A DNA stretch of 64,000 bases from Candidatus Saccharimonadota bacterium (GTDB lineage Bacteria > Patescibacteriota > Saccharimonadia > Saccharimonadales > Saccharimonadaceae), in NCBI GenBank assembly GCA_028288995.1, contig JAQGHF010000002.1, forward strand, positions 62,001 to 126,000, in the 5' to 3' direction. Within the stretch, counting starts at the first letter, position 1. Each line of letters opens with the position of its first letter. A model generated the notes under the pieces. It saw only the letters and a program-made list of their open reading frames with translations. It was not told the origin of the DNA and did no database searches. Shown here one piece after another: positions 26,097 to 34,336 of the stretch. The translations under genes were made by a program, and so were the position numbers.

Positions 26097-26678
26097 ATGA
26101 AATTGGGGGCAAGGATGAAGAGCAAGCGAGGTCTCATTGTCATAATCATTGTTCTAGGGATAGTGTTGCTTGTCGTTGGCGCCGTTGTGCTTACGAAAAA
26201 AACAACCCAACCATCAGCCACTGATACTTCAAAACAAGTCACGGCTGCAAAAGACACGACGACAGAGACGGATGTAACCGATGGAGTCTCCAGCGCAACG
26301 GCTTCAACCACGCCAGCGGTTGACCCTGGAACACTGACGTCAGTCGATATTGCACCGTTTGGTGTTACTGTATTTTACTCGAAAGGAACACCAGGCTTTG
26401 AGTTTACTGTGCTAAAGACAGCTGATCGAACGCAATATGTTCAATTCACTTCTTCTGATCTTGTTGGGACAAAGTGTACGAATGACCAAGGCGCCTTTGC
26501 TTCGATCATTAAAAACCCATCTACCAGTGAAGCTCAGACAACCTCACAAACAACAAAAGTAGGTAATGATACCTACGGATTGTCGCTCGCGAGTGCGGGT
26601 TGCACAGGTAACGCTGACCTATTGACACAGTATCAAACTGGTTTCAAAAACGGCTTTACAAGTCTCAAGGCCCTGTAA
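26097..26678 (+). CDS. Membrane-anchored extracytoplasmic protein, unknown
   Basis: 193 residues: a basic N-terminus, one membrane helix (about 12-34), a Thr/Ser/Ala-rich linker to about 80 and a small globular domain with two cysteines (about 127 and 177) that could form a disulfide. No family recognised. Starts at 26085 (GTG), 26097 (ATG) and 26115 (ATG) are all possible; 26097 has GGGGTG just upstream, but 26115 would place the basic residues directly before the helix. No lipobox is visible. Confidence 0.6.
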   Translation: MKLGARMKSKRGLIVIIIVLGIVLLVVGAVVLTKKTTQPSATDTSKQVTAAKDTTTETDVTDGVSSATASTTPAVDPGTLTSVDIAPFGVTVFYSKGTPGFEFTVLKTADRTQYVQFTSSDLVGTKCTNDQGAFASIIKNPSTSEAQTTSQTTKVGNDTYGLSLASAGCTGNADLLTQYQTGFKNGFTSLKAL

Positions 26679-26704
26679 TTTCTTAAGCATCTATACAATG
26701 ATGA

Positions 26705-26740
26705 ATGACCATACGGTCATTTGGTGAAAAATAGTATAAT
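26705..26740 (+). promoter_or_regulatory. uvrB promoter with palindromic operator-like site
   Basis: TATAAT at 26735-26740 ends 8 nt before the uvrB ATG, with no SD. A perfect inverted repeat ATGACC-atac-GGTCAT (26705-26720) lies over the position expected for the -35 box. Its half-site and 4-nt spacing are reminiscent of LexA-type SOS boxes (GAAC-N4-GTTC), but the bases differ. Confidence 0.5.
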
Positions 26741-26748
26741 AGGTTCTA

Positions 26749-28719
26749 ATGGATTCAACTTTCCGCCTACAATCTGCTTATAAACCAACTGGCGATCAAC
26801 CATCTGCAATCGCTGGTCTTATTAAAGGTCTCGATAATGGTGACAAAGAACAGACACTGCTTGGGGTGACAGGAAGTGGTAAAACCTTTACGATGGCGAA
26901 TATTATTGCTGATCGTGGTGTACCGACTTTGGTTCTCGCGCATAACAAAACATTGGCTGCGCAGCTCTATAGTGAATTTAAATCGTTCTTCCCAGATAAC
27001 GAAGTCCACTACTTTGTGAGCTACTTTGATTACTACCAACCAGAAGCCTATATCGCCAGTAGCGACACCTACATCGAAAAAGACAGTAAGATCAACGACG
27101 AGATTGATCGCCTCCGTCACGCGGCAACAACGGCTCTCTTAACGCGTCGTGACACGATTATCGTCGCCAGTGTCAGTTGTATCTACGGAATTGGTTCACC
27201 AGATGACTATGCTGAAATGTCGATTACGATTAAAAAAGGTGAGCGTCGTCAGCAAGACAAATTTATTCGTCTGCTAACTGACATTCAGTATCAACGAAAC
27301 GATATCGATTTTCATCGTGGTACATTCCGCGTTCGCGGCGATATTGTCGATATTTTCCCGGCCGGTAGTGACGTTGCGTATCGCATTGAATTTTTTGGTG
27401 ATGAAGTTGAGCGAATTACTCGAATTGATCCTCTCACAGGTGAGATTCTTGGTGAGCCAGATGAAACGACCGTTTTCCCAAGTAGTCACTACGTGACACC
27501 GAAAGCAAAACTGGAGCAGGCGATTGTACAGATCAAAAAAGAATTCGAAGAACGAATGGAGTTTTTTGAATCACGCGATATGCTCCTTGAAGCACAGCGC
27601 CTTGGTCAACGTACGAAGTACGATATTGAGATGCTTGAAGAGACCGGGTTTGTAAAAGGCATCGAGAACTATAGCCGTTACCTGACAAACCGTGAGCCAG
27701 GTGAACAGCCTGCGACGCTCCTTGATTATTTCCCTGATGACTTTATGCTATTTGTCGACGAAAGCCACATGACACTTCCACAGGTTCGCGGTATGTATAA
27801 TGGTGACCGTGCAAGAAAAGAAGTGTTGGTTGATAACGGATTCCGTATGCCAAGTGCACTCGATAACCGCCCACTCACATTTGATGAGTTTAACAAGCAT
27901 ATCAACAAGGCGATCTATGTCTCAGCAACGCCAGCAGACTATGAACTTGCGCATAGCCCTGAGCCAATCCAGCAGATTATTCGTCCTACAGGACTGATTG
28001 ATCCTGAAATTATTATTCGTCCGACGACTGGTCAGATTGACGACTTGATCGCCGAAATTCGTGAACGTGTTGAAAAGAGTCAGCGTGTGTTGGTAACGAC
28101 TTTGACGAAGCGAATGTCAGAGGATCTCTCAACGTACCTCCAGGAGCTGGATATCAAGACGGCGTATATTCACAGTGAAGTTGATACGCTAGAGCGCAGT
28201 GACATTCTACGTGACCTTCGCTCTGGCGTGTATGATGTACTCGTTGGTATTAACCTGCTTCGTGAAGGACTCGACCTTCCTGAGGTAAGTCTTGTTGCAA
28301 TTATTGATGCCGACAAAGAAGGCTTCCTTCGTAGTACAAGTGCACTTATACAGACGATTGGTCGTGCCGCGCGTCACCTTGAGGGAAAAGTATTGATGTA
28401 TGCAGATAAGACGACCGATTCAATGCAACGAGCAATTGATGAAACGGGTCGTCGACGCACCATTCAAGCAGCATATAATGTGGAGCATAATATTACGCCG
28501 ACAAGCGTAGCAAAAGAGATTGATGAAGGGCTTCGTGCGATCATTCCGAAAAAGGATGACGGAAAGCCAAAGCTTAATCTTAAGAAAATTCCGAAAGATG
28601 AATACGCAAGTCTTGTGAAAGATCTGTCTGGACAAATGGATCTTGCAAGTGCGAATCTTGAATTTGAAAAAGCCGCAGAGCTTCGCGATCTCATTTCTGA
28701 GATACGCTCAAAAATGTAA
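26749..28719 (+). CDS. uvrB: Excinuclease ABC subunit B
   Basis: 656 residues, full length. The damage-verification helicase-like subunit of nucleotide excision repair. Walker [11 protein letters not shown] is near residue 40, followed by the beta-hairpin region [18 protein letters not shown], motif [12 protein letters not shown], motif [11 protein letters not shown] and a C-terminal UVR motif (about 620-655) that contacts UvrC. Monocistronic; the promoter with a palindrome suggests damage-linked control. Confidence 0.97.
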   Translation: MDSTFRLQSAYKPTGDQPSAIAGLIKGLDNGDKEQTLLGVTGSGKTFTMANIIADRGVPTLVLAHNKTLAAQLYSEFKSFFPDNEVHYFVSYFDYYQPEAYIASSDTYIEKDSKINDEIDRLRHAATTALLTRRDTIIVASVSCIYGIGSPDDYAEMSITIKKGERRQQDKFIRLLTDIQYQRNDIDFHRGTFRVRGDIVDIFPAGSDVAYRIEFFGDEVERITRIDPLTGEILGEPDETTVFPSSHYVTPKAKLEQAIVQIKKEFEERMEFFESRDMLLEAQRLGQRTKYDIEMLEETGFVKGIENYSRYLTNREPGEQPATLLDYFPDDFMLFVDESHMTLPQVRGMYNGDRARKEVLVDNGFRMPSALDNRPLTFDEFNKHINKAIYVSATPADYELAHSPEPIQQIIRPTGLIDPEIIIRPTTGQIDDLIAEIRERVEKSQRVLVTTLTKRMSEDLSTYLQELDIKTAYIHSEVDTLERSDILRDLRSGVYDVLVGINLLREGLDLPEVSLVAIIDADKEGFLRSTSALIQTIGRAARHLEGKVLMYADKTTDSMQRAIDETGRRRTIQAAYNVEHNITPTSVAKEIDEGLRAIIPKKDDGKPKLNLKKIPKDEYASLVKDLSGQMDLASANLEFEKAAELRDLISEIRSKM

Positions 28720-28765
28720 CGCAGAATATACCCCTTTAAATTGTTCATTATCATTGGTATTACGG

Positions 28766-28771
28766 TATAAT
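28766..28771 (+). promoter_or_regulatory. -10 box of the gat operon
   Basis: TATAAT ending 8 nt before the gatC ATG and no Shine-Dalgarno sequence, consistent with a leaderless mRNA. Confidence 0.65.
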
Positions 28772-28779
28772 ATAAGTAT

Positions 28780-29070
28780 ATGACACAAATCTCCCGCGAT
28801 GATGTGCAGCATCTAGCACAGCTGAGTAGTTTGCAGCTTACTGACGATGAAGTAAGCGCTTTACAGATCGACCTCGAAAATATTGTTGGGTATATTCAGC
28901 AGCTTGATGAACTTGATACGACAGGAGTTGAGCCAACGTACCAAGTGACTGATCTTCAAAATGTCTGGCGTGAGGATGTGGTTGATAATTATGGCATCGA
29001 TAAGGCAGCTTTATTGGCGCTTGCACCCGCAACAGAAGCCGAGCAGATAAAGGTACCAAAGGTTCTCTAA
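28780..29070 (+). CDS. gatC: Asp/Glu-tRNA amidotransferase subunit C
   Basis: 96 residues, the usual GatC size. The N-terminal DVQHLAQLSSLQLTDDE and the central VEPTYQVTD with DVVD (usual LRxD) match the family. It stabilises the GatA-GatB complex that converts Glu-tRNA-Gln and Asp-tRNA-Asn to the amidated forms. First gene of gatC-gatA-unknown-gatB; 2 bp to gatA. Confidence 0.93.
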   Translation: MTQISRDDVQHLAQLSSLQLTDDEVSALQIDLENIVGYIQQLDELDTTGVEPTYQVTDLQNVWREDVVDNYGIDKAALLALAPATEAEQIKVPKVL

Positions 29071-29072
29071 GT

Positions 29073-30443
29073 ATGAGCAAAATTTCTGACTTTATTGGCG
29101 TTTCTGCACGTAAGAATGTTGAAGAAGCGATTGCGAAGGCGCATGCACACGAATCGTTCCATGCGCTACTAAGTCTGACCGAAACTCGTGCACTCGAACG
29201 CGCTGACGCCGTTGATCGAGGTGAAATTACTGGCTCTCTTGCCGGCGTGCCGTTTATTGCGAAAGATAACTTTTTGACGCTTGGTGGTACGACAACTGCA
29301 GCAAGTAAGATTCTCGAGAATTTTGAAGCACCTTTGCAAGCCACGGCAATTGAAAAGCTTGAGGCTGAAGGGGCAATTTGTATCGGGAAGGCTAACCTTG
29401 ACGCATTTGCGCACGGTGGAAGTACTGAAAACTCTGCGTTCGGTCCCACTAAGAACGCAGTTGACCAGGAACGGGTCGCCGGTGGAAGTAGTGGTGGCTC
29501 GGCTGTTGTCGTTGCGCTCGGTATTGTTCCATTTGCGCTTGGAACTGACACTGGCGGCTCAATCCGTCAGCCAGCAAGTTTCAATGGCGTTGTCGGCATG
29601 AAACCTACTTACGGAACAGTGAGTCGGTACGGTGTTGTTGCAATGGCGAGTAGCACTGATACGATTGGCGTGTTAGCTTCTAATACTGATGATGCCGCGC
29701 TCGTTATGGGCGTCATGAGTGGTAAAGATACGAAAGACATGACGACGTTACCTGATTTTTTTACACCAACCATTTTGGAAGGCAAAAAGAAAATTGGTCT
29801 CATCAAGGAAGCGATGACCGATGATGTTGACCCTGAAGTTCGACGAGTAACTAATGAATACATTGAAAAACTACGATCAGCTGGTCATGAAGTTGAAGAA
29901 GTCAGTCTCTCCCTTTTGAAATACGCCCTCGCGATTTATTACATTGTTGTTCCTGCGGAAATTAGTAGCAACTTAGGTCGATATGACGGTATTCGATATG
30001 GTCGTCGAGCTGATGCATCTCGACTAAGTGAACTGTATGGTTCATCGCGCGACGAGGGCTTTATGACGGAAAACAAACGACGCATCATGATCGGAAGTTA
30101 CGTACTTTCAAGTGGTTTCTTCGATGCCTATTATTTGCAAGCACAGAAAGTTCGCACGTTGCTTATCAATGAATTTAATGAATTGTTTCAGTCATTCGAT
30201 GTTTTGGTTGCGCCAGTTGCACCAACTCCAGCATTTAAACTAGGTGAAAATACCAACGATCCAATAAAGATGTATCTTGCTGATGTCATGACCGTCCCTG
30301 CAAGTCTTGCTGGTCTTCCAGCGATTAGTGTTCCGGCTGGTAAAAATGAGCAAGGGCTTCCTATCGGTGTCCAACTTATTGGAAAACGTCGTGACGATGC
30401 ATTGCTATTAGCACTTGCAAAAACTATCGAGGAGAACGCGTAA
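29073..30443 (+). CDS. gatA: Asp/Glu-tRNA amidotransferase subunit A
   Basis: 456-residue amidase-signature glutaminase. The catalytic Ser-cisSer-Lys elements are in FIAKDNF, VAGGSSGGSA and DTGGSIRQPA. It releases ammonia from glutamine for GatB. The start codon follows gatC by 2 bp; the stop overlaps the next start by 1 bp (TAATG). Confidence 0.96.
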   Translation: MSKISDFIGVSARKNVEEAIAKAHAHESFHALLSLTETRALERADAVDRGEITGSLAGVPFIAKDNFLTLGGTTTAASKILENFEAPLQATAIEKLEAEGAICIGKANLDAFAHGGSTENSAFGPTKNAVDQERVAGGSSGGSAVVVALGIVPFALGTDTGGSIRQPASFNGVVGMKPTYGTVSRYGVVAMASSTDTIGVLASNTDDAALVMGVMSGKDTKDMTTLPDFFTPTILEGKKKIGLIKEAMTDDVDPEVRRVTNEYIEKLRSAGHEVEEVSLSLLKYALAIYYIVVPAEISSNLGRYDGIRYGRRADASRLSELYGSSRDEGFMTENKRRIMIGSYVLSSGFFDAYYLQAQKVRTLLINEFNELFQSFDVLVAPVAPTPAFKLGENTNDPIKMYLADVMTVPASLAGLPAISVPAGKNEQGLPIGVQLIGKRRDDALLLALAKTIEENA

Positions 30444-30868
30444 TGGACCAATCAATTTCAGTCATTTTCTTTATTGCAGCCATTTTTGTGTTTGGTGCGA
30501 TTCTTTATGCGGTCGTATCACTGACACGTCGTGGTCCAACAACGCTTGATGTTGAGAAGTACCGTACTCGTTGGATGACCATTGAGCAGCAGCTAAAGCG
30601 CGATGAATCGATGACCTATCATATGACGGTGCTTAATGCTGATACACTCCTCGACCAAGCACTGAAAGATAAGGGTATTGCCGGCGAAACGATGGGCGAA
30701 CGTATGAAGCAAATGCAGCCGAAGTGGTCAAACGCTAATAATGTCTGGACAGCCCACAAGCTTCGTAACCAAATCGCACATGAGCCTGATGTAACGTTGA
30801 GTTATGACAGCGCGCGGCGAGCACTGTTGTCGTTTAAACAAGCTCTGAAAGACATAGGAGCAATCTAA
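30443..30868 (+). CDS. Membrane protein with HEPN-like RNxxxH motif, inside gat operon
   Basis: 141 residues. One N-terminal membrane helix (about 6-28), then a charged helical cytoplasmic domain ending in KLRNQIAHEPDVTLSY, in which R108-N-x3-H113 matches the R-x4-6-H motif of HEPN domains (many of which are RNases or RNA-binding). It is inserted between gatA and gatB with 1-bp overlaps on both sides, so it is part of the operon. A link to tRNA or amidotransferase anchoring is speculative. HEPN identity rests on one motif plus helical character. Confidence 0.6.
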   Translation: MDQSISVIFFIAAIFVFGAILYAVVSLTRRGPTTLDVEKYRTRWMTIEQQLKRDESMTYHMTVLNADTLLDQALKDKGIAGETMGERMKQMQPKWSNANNVWTAHKLRNQIAHEPDVTLSYDSARRALLSFKQALKDIGAI

Positions 30869-32322
30869 TGGTGAGTCCTGAAATCTTAGATAAATACGAC
30901 ATGACAATTGGCATTGAATGTCATGTGCAGCTTGCAACAACTAGTAAGCTTTTTAGTGGTGCGGATAATGATGCGAACGGCAAAGCACCAAACGATGCAA
31001 CCAGCCCAATCGACTTCGGGCTTCCTGGTATGTTGCCAGTCTTGAACCATGAAGCGATTGTTCTTGCGGTTCGTGCTGGTAAGGCGCTGAATGCTGGTAT
31101 TGCACACGTCAGTCGTTTCGATCGAAAGCATTATTTTTATCCTGATCTTCCAAAAGGCTATCAGATTAGTCAGATGTATCAGCCGATTATTCTTGAAGGC
31201 TATGTCGAAGCACCACTGCTTGATGGCACGCTCGTTACAGTTCGCGTTCACCATGCGCATATCGAGGAAGATGCTGGCAAACTGACACACTATTCTGACT
31301 TTAGCCTCATTGACTTGAACCGTGCCGGTACGCCACTTATCGAAATTGTGTCAGAACCGGATATCCATTCGGCTGCCGCTGCAAAAGCGTATGCAACTGA
31401 GCTCCATCGTTTGATGACATTTGCTGGTGTGACGTATGGTGATTTGTATCATGGAAACATGCGTTTTGACGTGAATATTTCGGTTGCCCTGAAAGGTGCG
31501 ACCGAACTTGGTACACGTGCGGAAGTGAAGAACTTGAACTCATTCAGAAGTGTTGAAAAAGCCGCTGAATATGAATTTACTCGTCAAATTGAACGACTAG
31601 AAAAAGGTGAGAAGATTGTCCAAGAAACAAGGGGTTGGGATGACGCCTCTGGAAAGACAAGCTCACAGCGAAGTAAGGAAGATGCGCAGGACTATAGGTA
31701 CATGCCTGATGCCGATATCCCACCAGTTGTTCTCAGCGACGAGGATATTGCGGCTATGCAAGCAGAAGTGCCGCTCCTTCCTGCCTATTACCGCAATAAT
31801 TGGAAAACACTTGGGCTTGATCGCTCTGTTATCGAAGCGCTACTTGGAAACCAAAGTTATGCGGTTCTGATCACTGAAATTCAAAAAAGTGCCGGTGATG
31901 ATGCAGCACGCCGCGTCGCTCACTGGTTTGCAAGTTCAGTCACTGCGGGTGACGAGGAAACAGCGACAATCGCAAGCAACTTTGCGCCAGAGGGCTATAG
32001 TGAATTAGCTGATATGGTAAAGAAGAACGAACTTTCAAGTACTGCTGCGAAAGAAATCTTTATTGAGCTACTGACAAGTCAAGCATCACCACGAAAGATC
32101 GCTGAAGACAAAAATCTCTTACAGGAAAGTGACGAATCTGCAATTCTCGCCATTGTTGACGAAGTTCTGGCTGATCCTGCGAGTGCGCAGTCCGTTGCGG
32201 ATATAAAAGCCGGTCAGGATAAAGCAATTGGCTTCCTTGTTGGGCAGGTGATGAAGAAATCTGCTGGCAAGGCGAACCCTGGACTCGCCGGACAACTAAT
32301 TCGTAAACGATTGGAGGAGTAA
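30868..32322 (+). CDS. gatB: Asp/Glu-tRNA amidotransferase subunit B
   Basis: 484 residues. The kinase/transamidase core starts with GIECHVQLAT and contains the HHAHIEEDAGK, DLNRAGTPLIEIVSEPD and KNLNSFRS motifs; the C-terminal YqeY-like tail domain (about 330-484) ends with KANPGLAGQLI. It phosphorylates and amidates mischarged tRNA with ammonia from GatA. Last gat gene, 2 bp before galU. Confidence 0.97.
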   Translation: MVSPEILDKYDMTIGIECHVQLATTSKLFSGADNDANGKAPNDATSPIDFGLPGMLPVLNHEAIVLAVRAGKALNAGIAHVSRFDRKHYFYPDLPKGYQISQMYQPIILEGYVEAPLLDGTLVTVRVHHAHIEEDAGKLTHYSDFSLIDLNRAGTPLIEIVSEPDIHSAAAAKAYATELHRLMTFAGVTYGDLYHGNMRFDVNISVALKGATELGTRAEVKNLNSFRSVEKAAEYEFTRQIERLEKGEKIVQETRGWDDASGKTSSQRSKEDAQDYRYMPDADIPPVVLSDEDIAAMQAEVPLLPAYYRNNWKTLGLDRSVIEALLGNQSYAVLITEIQKSAGDDAARRVAHWFASSVTAGDEETATIASNFAPEGYSELADMVKKNELSSTAAKEIFIELLTSQASPRKIAEDKNLLQESDESAILAIVDEVLADPASAQSVADIKAGQDKAIGFLVGQVMKKSAGKANPGLAGQLIRKRLEE

Positions 32323-32324
32323 TA

Positions 32325-33200
32325 GTGAAGCAGCCAACGAAAGCAATTATTTGTGCAGCGGGGCTTGGGACTCGGTTCCTTCCACAAACGAAGGCGATGC
32401 CAAAAGAAATGCTCCCTATTGTTGACCGTCCAGTTATTCAAGTAATTGTCGAGCAAGCTGTTGCAGCCGGCGTGACAGAAGTTATTATTGTCACAGGTAG
32501 TACGAAACGTGCGATCGAAGACCACTTTGATCGAAGCGATCAACTTGAGGCAGAACTTCGTGAAAACGGCAAGGATGACAAAGCTGATGAGATTAAACGC
32601 GTCGCAGAACTTGCGAACTTTGTCTATGTTCGTCAAAAAGGGTTTCCAAAAGGAAATGCACGACCAATTCTTAATGCACGCCATCTCATTAATGATGATG
32701 AACCGTTCTTTGTGTTTTTCGCCGATGATTTTTTCCGTAGCGAGGTTGCATGGCCAATTCAGCTAAAAGATGCTTACAACAAAACAGGTAAGTCAGTCAT
32801 TTCCTTGATTGAAGTTGATGATGATGGAACAAGCAAATATGGCATCGTGAGCCTTGCTGACGAAGGAACAGATCGTCTTCACCGCATCAGTGGGTTTGTT
32901 GAAAAGCCAGGACCAGAACTCGCACCGTCTCATTTTGCATCAGTCGGAAGCTACCTTTTAACACCTGAGATTTGGCCAATTATTGAAAAAGAAAAAGTTG
33001 GTCATGGTGGCGAGATCGGTATTGCCGATAGCCTCGAAGAACTTGCAAAAACAGGTGAACTCTACGGTTTGTTTATCGAAGGTGTCTGGCATGACACGGG
33101 CGATCAGTTGAAATACATCAAAGCAGTTGTTGACCTTGCACTTGAAAGCGAAGAATACGGTGCAGAACTTACTGAGTTTCTCAAGCAACGTCTCAGCTAG
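32325..33200 (+). CDS. galU: UTP-glucose-1-phosphate uridylyltransferase
   Basis: 291 residues, usual size. The nucleotide-binding signature GLGTRFLPQTKAMPKEMLP is near the N-terminus, followed by VRQKGFPKGNARP, FFADDFF and FVEKPGP. It makes UDP-glucose for glycans. It starts with GTG, with GGAGGAGTAATAG just upstream (the SD lies across the gatB stop), so it is probably co-transcribed with gatB. Confidence 0.94.
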   Translation: MKQPTKAIICAAGLGTRFLPQTKAMPKEMLPIVDRPVIQVIVEQAVAAGVTEVIIVTGSTKRAIEDHFDRSDQLEAELRENGKDDKADEIKRVAELANFVYVRQKGFPKGNARPILNARHLINDDEPFFVFFADDFFRSEVAWPIQLKDAYNKTGKSVISLIEVDDDGTSKYGIVSLADEGTDRLHRISGFVEKPGPELAPSHFASVGSYLLTPEIWPIIEKEKVGHGGEIGIADSLEELAKTGELYGLFIEGVWHDTGDQLKYIKAVVDLALESEEYGAELTEFLKQRLS

Positions 33201-33269
33201 TTGTTTGCCCTCCACTTACGTTCAGGGTATAATAAGGATATAAAAGTTACCCATTAGAAAGGTTCCATC

Positions 33270-33530
33270 ATGAGCTCAGCTGCTGAAATACTAGTTATTA
33301 TCCTCGCCGTTGTGCTATCAGTCTTTCTGATCGTCGGCATTATTCTTGTTATTTACCTTATTCGCTTATCTGCAGAGATTCGACGCGTTGCAAAGACTGC
33401 AGCGCACGCTGTTGATTCGGTAGGATCTGCTGTAGCAAGTGTGTCGCGCCTCACATCTCCGTTCTTTATTGCAGAAATCATTGCAAAGTATATTAAGAAG
33501 TTCACTAAGACCTCAAGAAAGGGGAAATAA
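33270..33530 (+). CDS. Small membrane protein, DUF948-like
   Basis: 86 residues: one long membrane helix at about 4-30, then an amphipathic helix rich in Ala/Val (about 35-60) and a basic C-terminus. It resembles DUF948-type proteins that often stand next to YtxH proteins, which is the case here (2-bp gap). TATAAT lies near 33227 and an AAAGG SD precedes the ATG. Confidence 0.65.
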   Translation: MSSAAEILVIILAVVLSVFLIVGIILVIYLIRLSAEIRRVAKTAAHAVDSVGSAVASVSRLTSPFFIAEIIAKYIKKFTKTSRKGK

Positions 33531-33532
33531 TC

Positions 33533-33886
33533 ATGGCTAAAGGAAAAGTACTACTTGGAACAATTATCGGTGTTGCTGCAGGATTCGTCGCCGGAATATT
33601 AACCGCACCAAAGAGCGGAAAAGAGACTCGTGCAGAACTCAAGCAAAAAGCAGAAGACAAGAAAGCCGAAGCGATTGCTAAAGGCAAAGAAGTTCGTCAC
33701 AAAGCCGGTGATGTTGCTGAAGATGTTATCACGAAGGCAGAAAAAGTGACTGGTCAGGCGGCTGATAAGGTTGTATCTGCAACAGAGAAGGCTGCTGATG
33801 TCGTCGTCGATACGACCAAAGAACTAAAAGCAAGAAGCAGTGGCGTTGCAAAAAACGCTAAAACTATCATAAAGAATAATAAGTAA
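33533..33886 (+). CDS. YtxH-like stress/envelope protein
   Basis: 117 residues. The N-terminal hydrophobic glycine-rich segment followed by LTAPKSGKETRAELK is the YtxH signature. The rest is a long Lys/Ala/Glu helix (about 35-105) with heptad-like repeats, probably coiled coil. In Firmicutes YtxH proteins are general stress proteins of unknown mechanism. Operon with the preceding DUF948-like gene. Confidence 0.85.
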   Translation: MAKGKVLLGTIIGVAAGFVAGILTAPKSGKETRAELKQKAEDKKAEAIAKGKEVRHKAGDVAEDVITKAEKVTGQAADKVVSATEKAADVVVDTTKELKARSSGVAKNAKTIIKNNK

Positions 33887-33901
33887 TTCTTTCTAAAGAA
33901 T

Positions 33902-33937
33902 GACGCGCCGTTCATTATCAAAAGGCGCGTCTTTTTT
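33902..33937 (+). terminator. Strong rho-independent terminator
   Basis: GACGCGCC (33902-33909) pairs with GGCGCGTC (33924-33931), followed by seven T residues. It closes the DUF948/YtxH operon. Confidence 0.93.
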
Positions 33938-33948
33938 GTAACTTACGA

Positions 33949-33954
33949 TATAAT
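33949..33954 (+). promoter_or_regulatory. -10 box, probably leaderless gene
   Basis: TATAAT ending 7 nt before the ATG at 33962. It follows closely after the preceding terminator, so this is an independent promoter and there is no room for an SD. Confidence 0.65.
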
Positions 33955-33961
33955 CATACTT

Positions 33962-34243
33962 ATGATCAAAAAAGCTATTCATAAAGTAAAAACAGACAAC
34001 GAGAATGGTGCTCGTAAAGCAATCCTCGAAGACCTATTTTACGACTTTCATAAGAGTCGACGCCAAGTGTATCTTATGAACTTCTTTAGAGGTATATCCT
34101 TTGGAGTCGGAAGCATCCTCGGTGGTACAATTGTTGTCGCAGTACTTATTTGGATACTCAATCTCCTTGTCGATATTCCTGGTGGTATTGGCGAATTTGT
34201 TCAGTACATCGTGAATACCGTCCAGCAACACGCTACAAAATAG
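33962..34243 (+). CDS. Small membrane protein, DUF5665-like
   Basis: 93 residues. A basic N-terminal part with FYDFHKSRRQVYLMNFFRGISFGVGSILGGT leads to one membrane helix (about 45-70) and a short amphipathic tail. The RGxxxGxGxxxGGT-then-helix layout fits DUF5665 proteins; function unknown. Own promoter between two transcription units. Confidence 0.65.
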   Translation: MIKKAIHKVKTDNENGARKAILEDLFYDFHKSRRQVYLMNFFRGISFGVGSILGGTIVVAVLIWILNLLVDIPGGIGEFVQYIVNTVQQHATK

Positions 34244-34336
34244 CTATAACGAGGGGACTACTCACTTTTTTACTACAGACGACTGAGCGCAGATTCGCTA
34301 TACTAAGAATATTAAGGAATACTCCGGGGAGTAGGG

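Noticed and set aside
26705-26720. Rho-independent terminator after the gene at 26097
   Set aside because: The ATGACC/GGTCAT arms have a 4-nt loop but no T run follows, and the site overlaps the uvrB promoter, so an operator is more likely.
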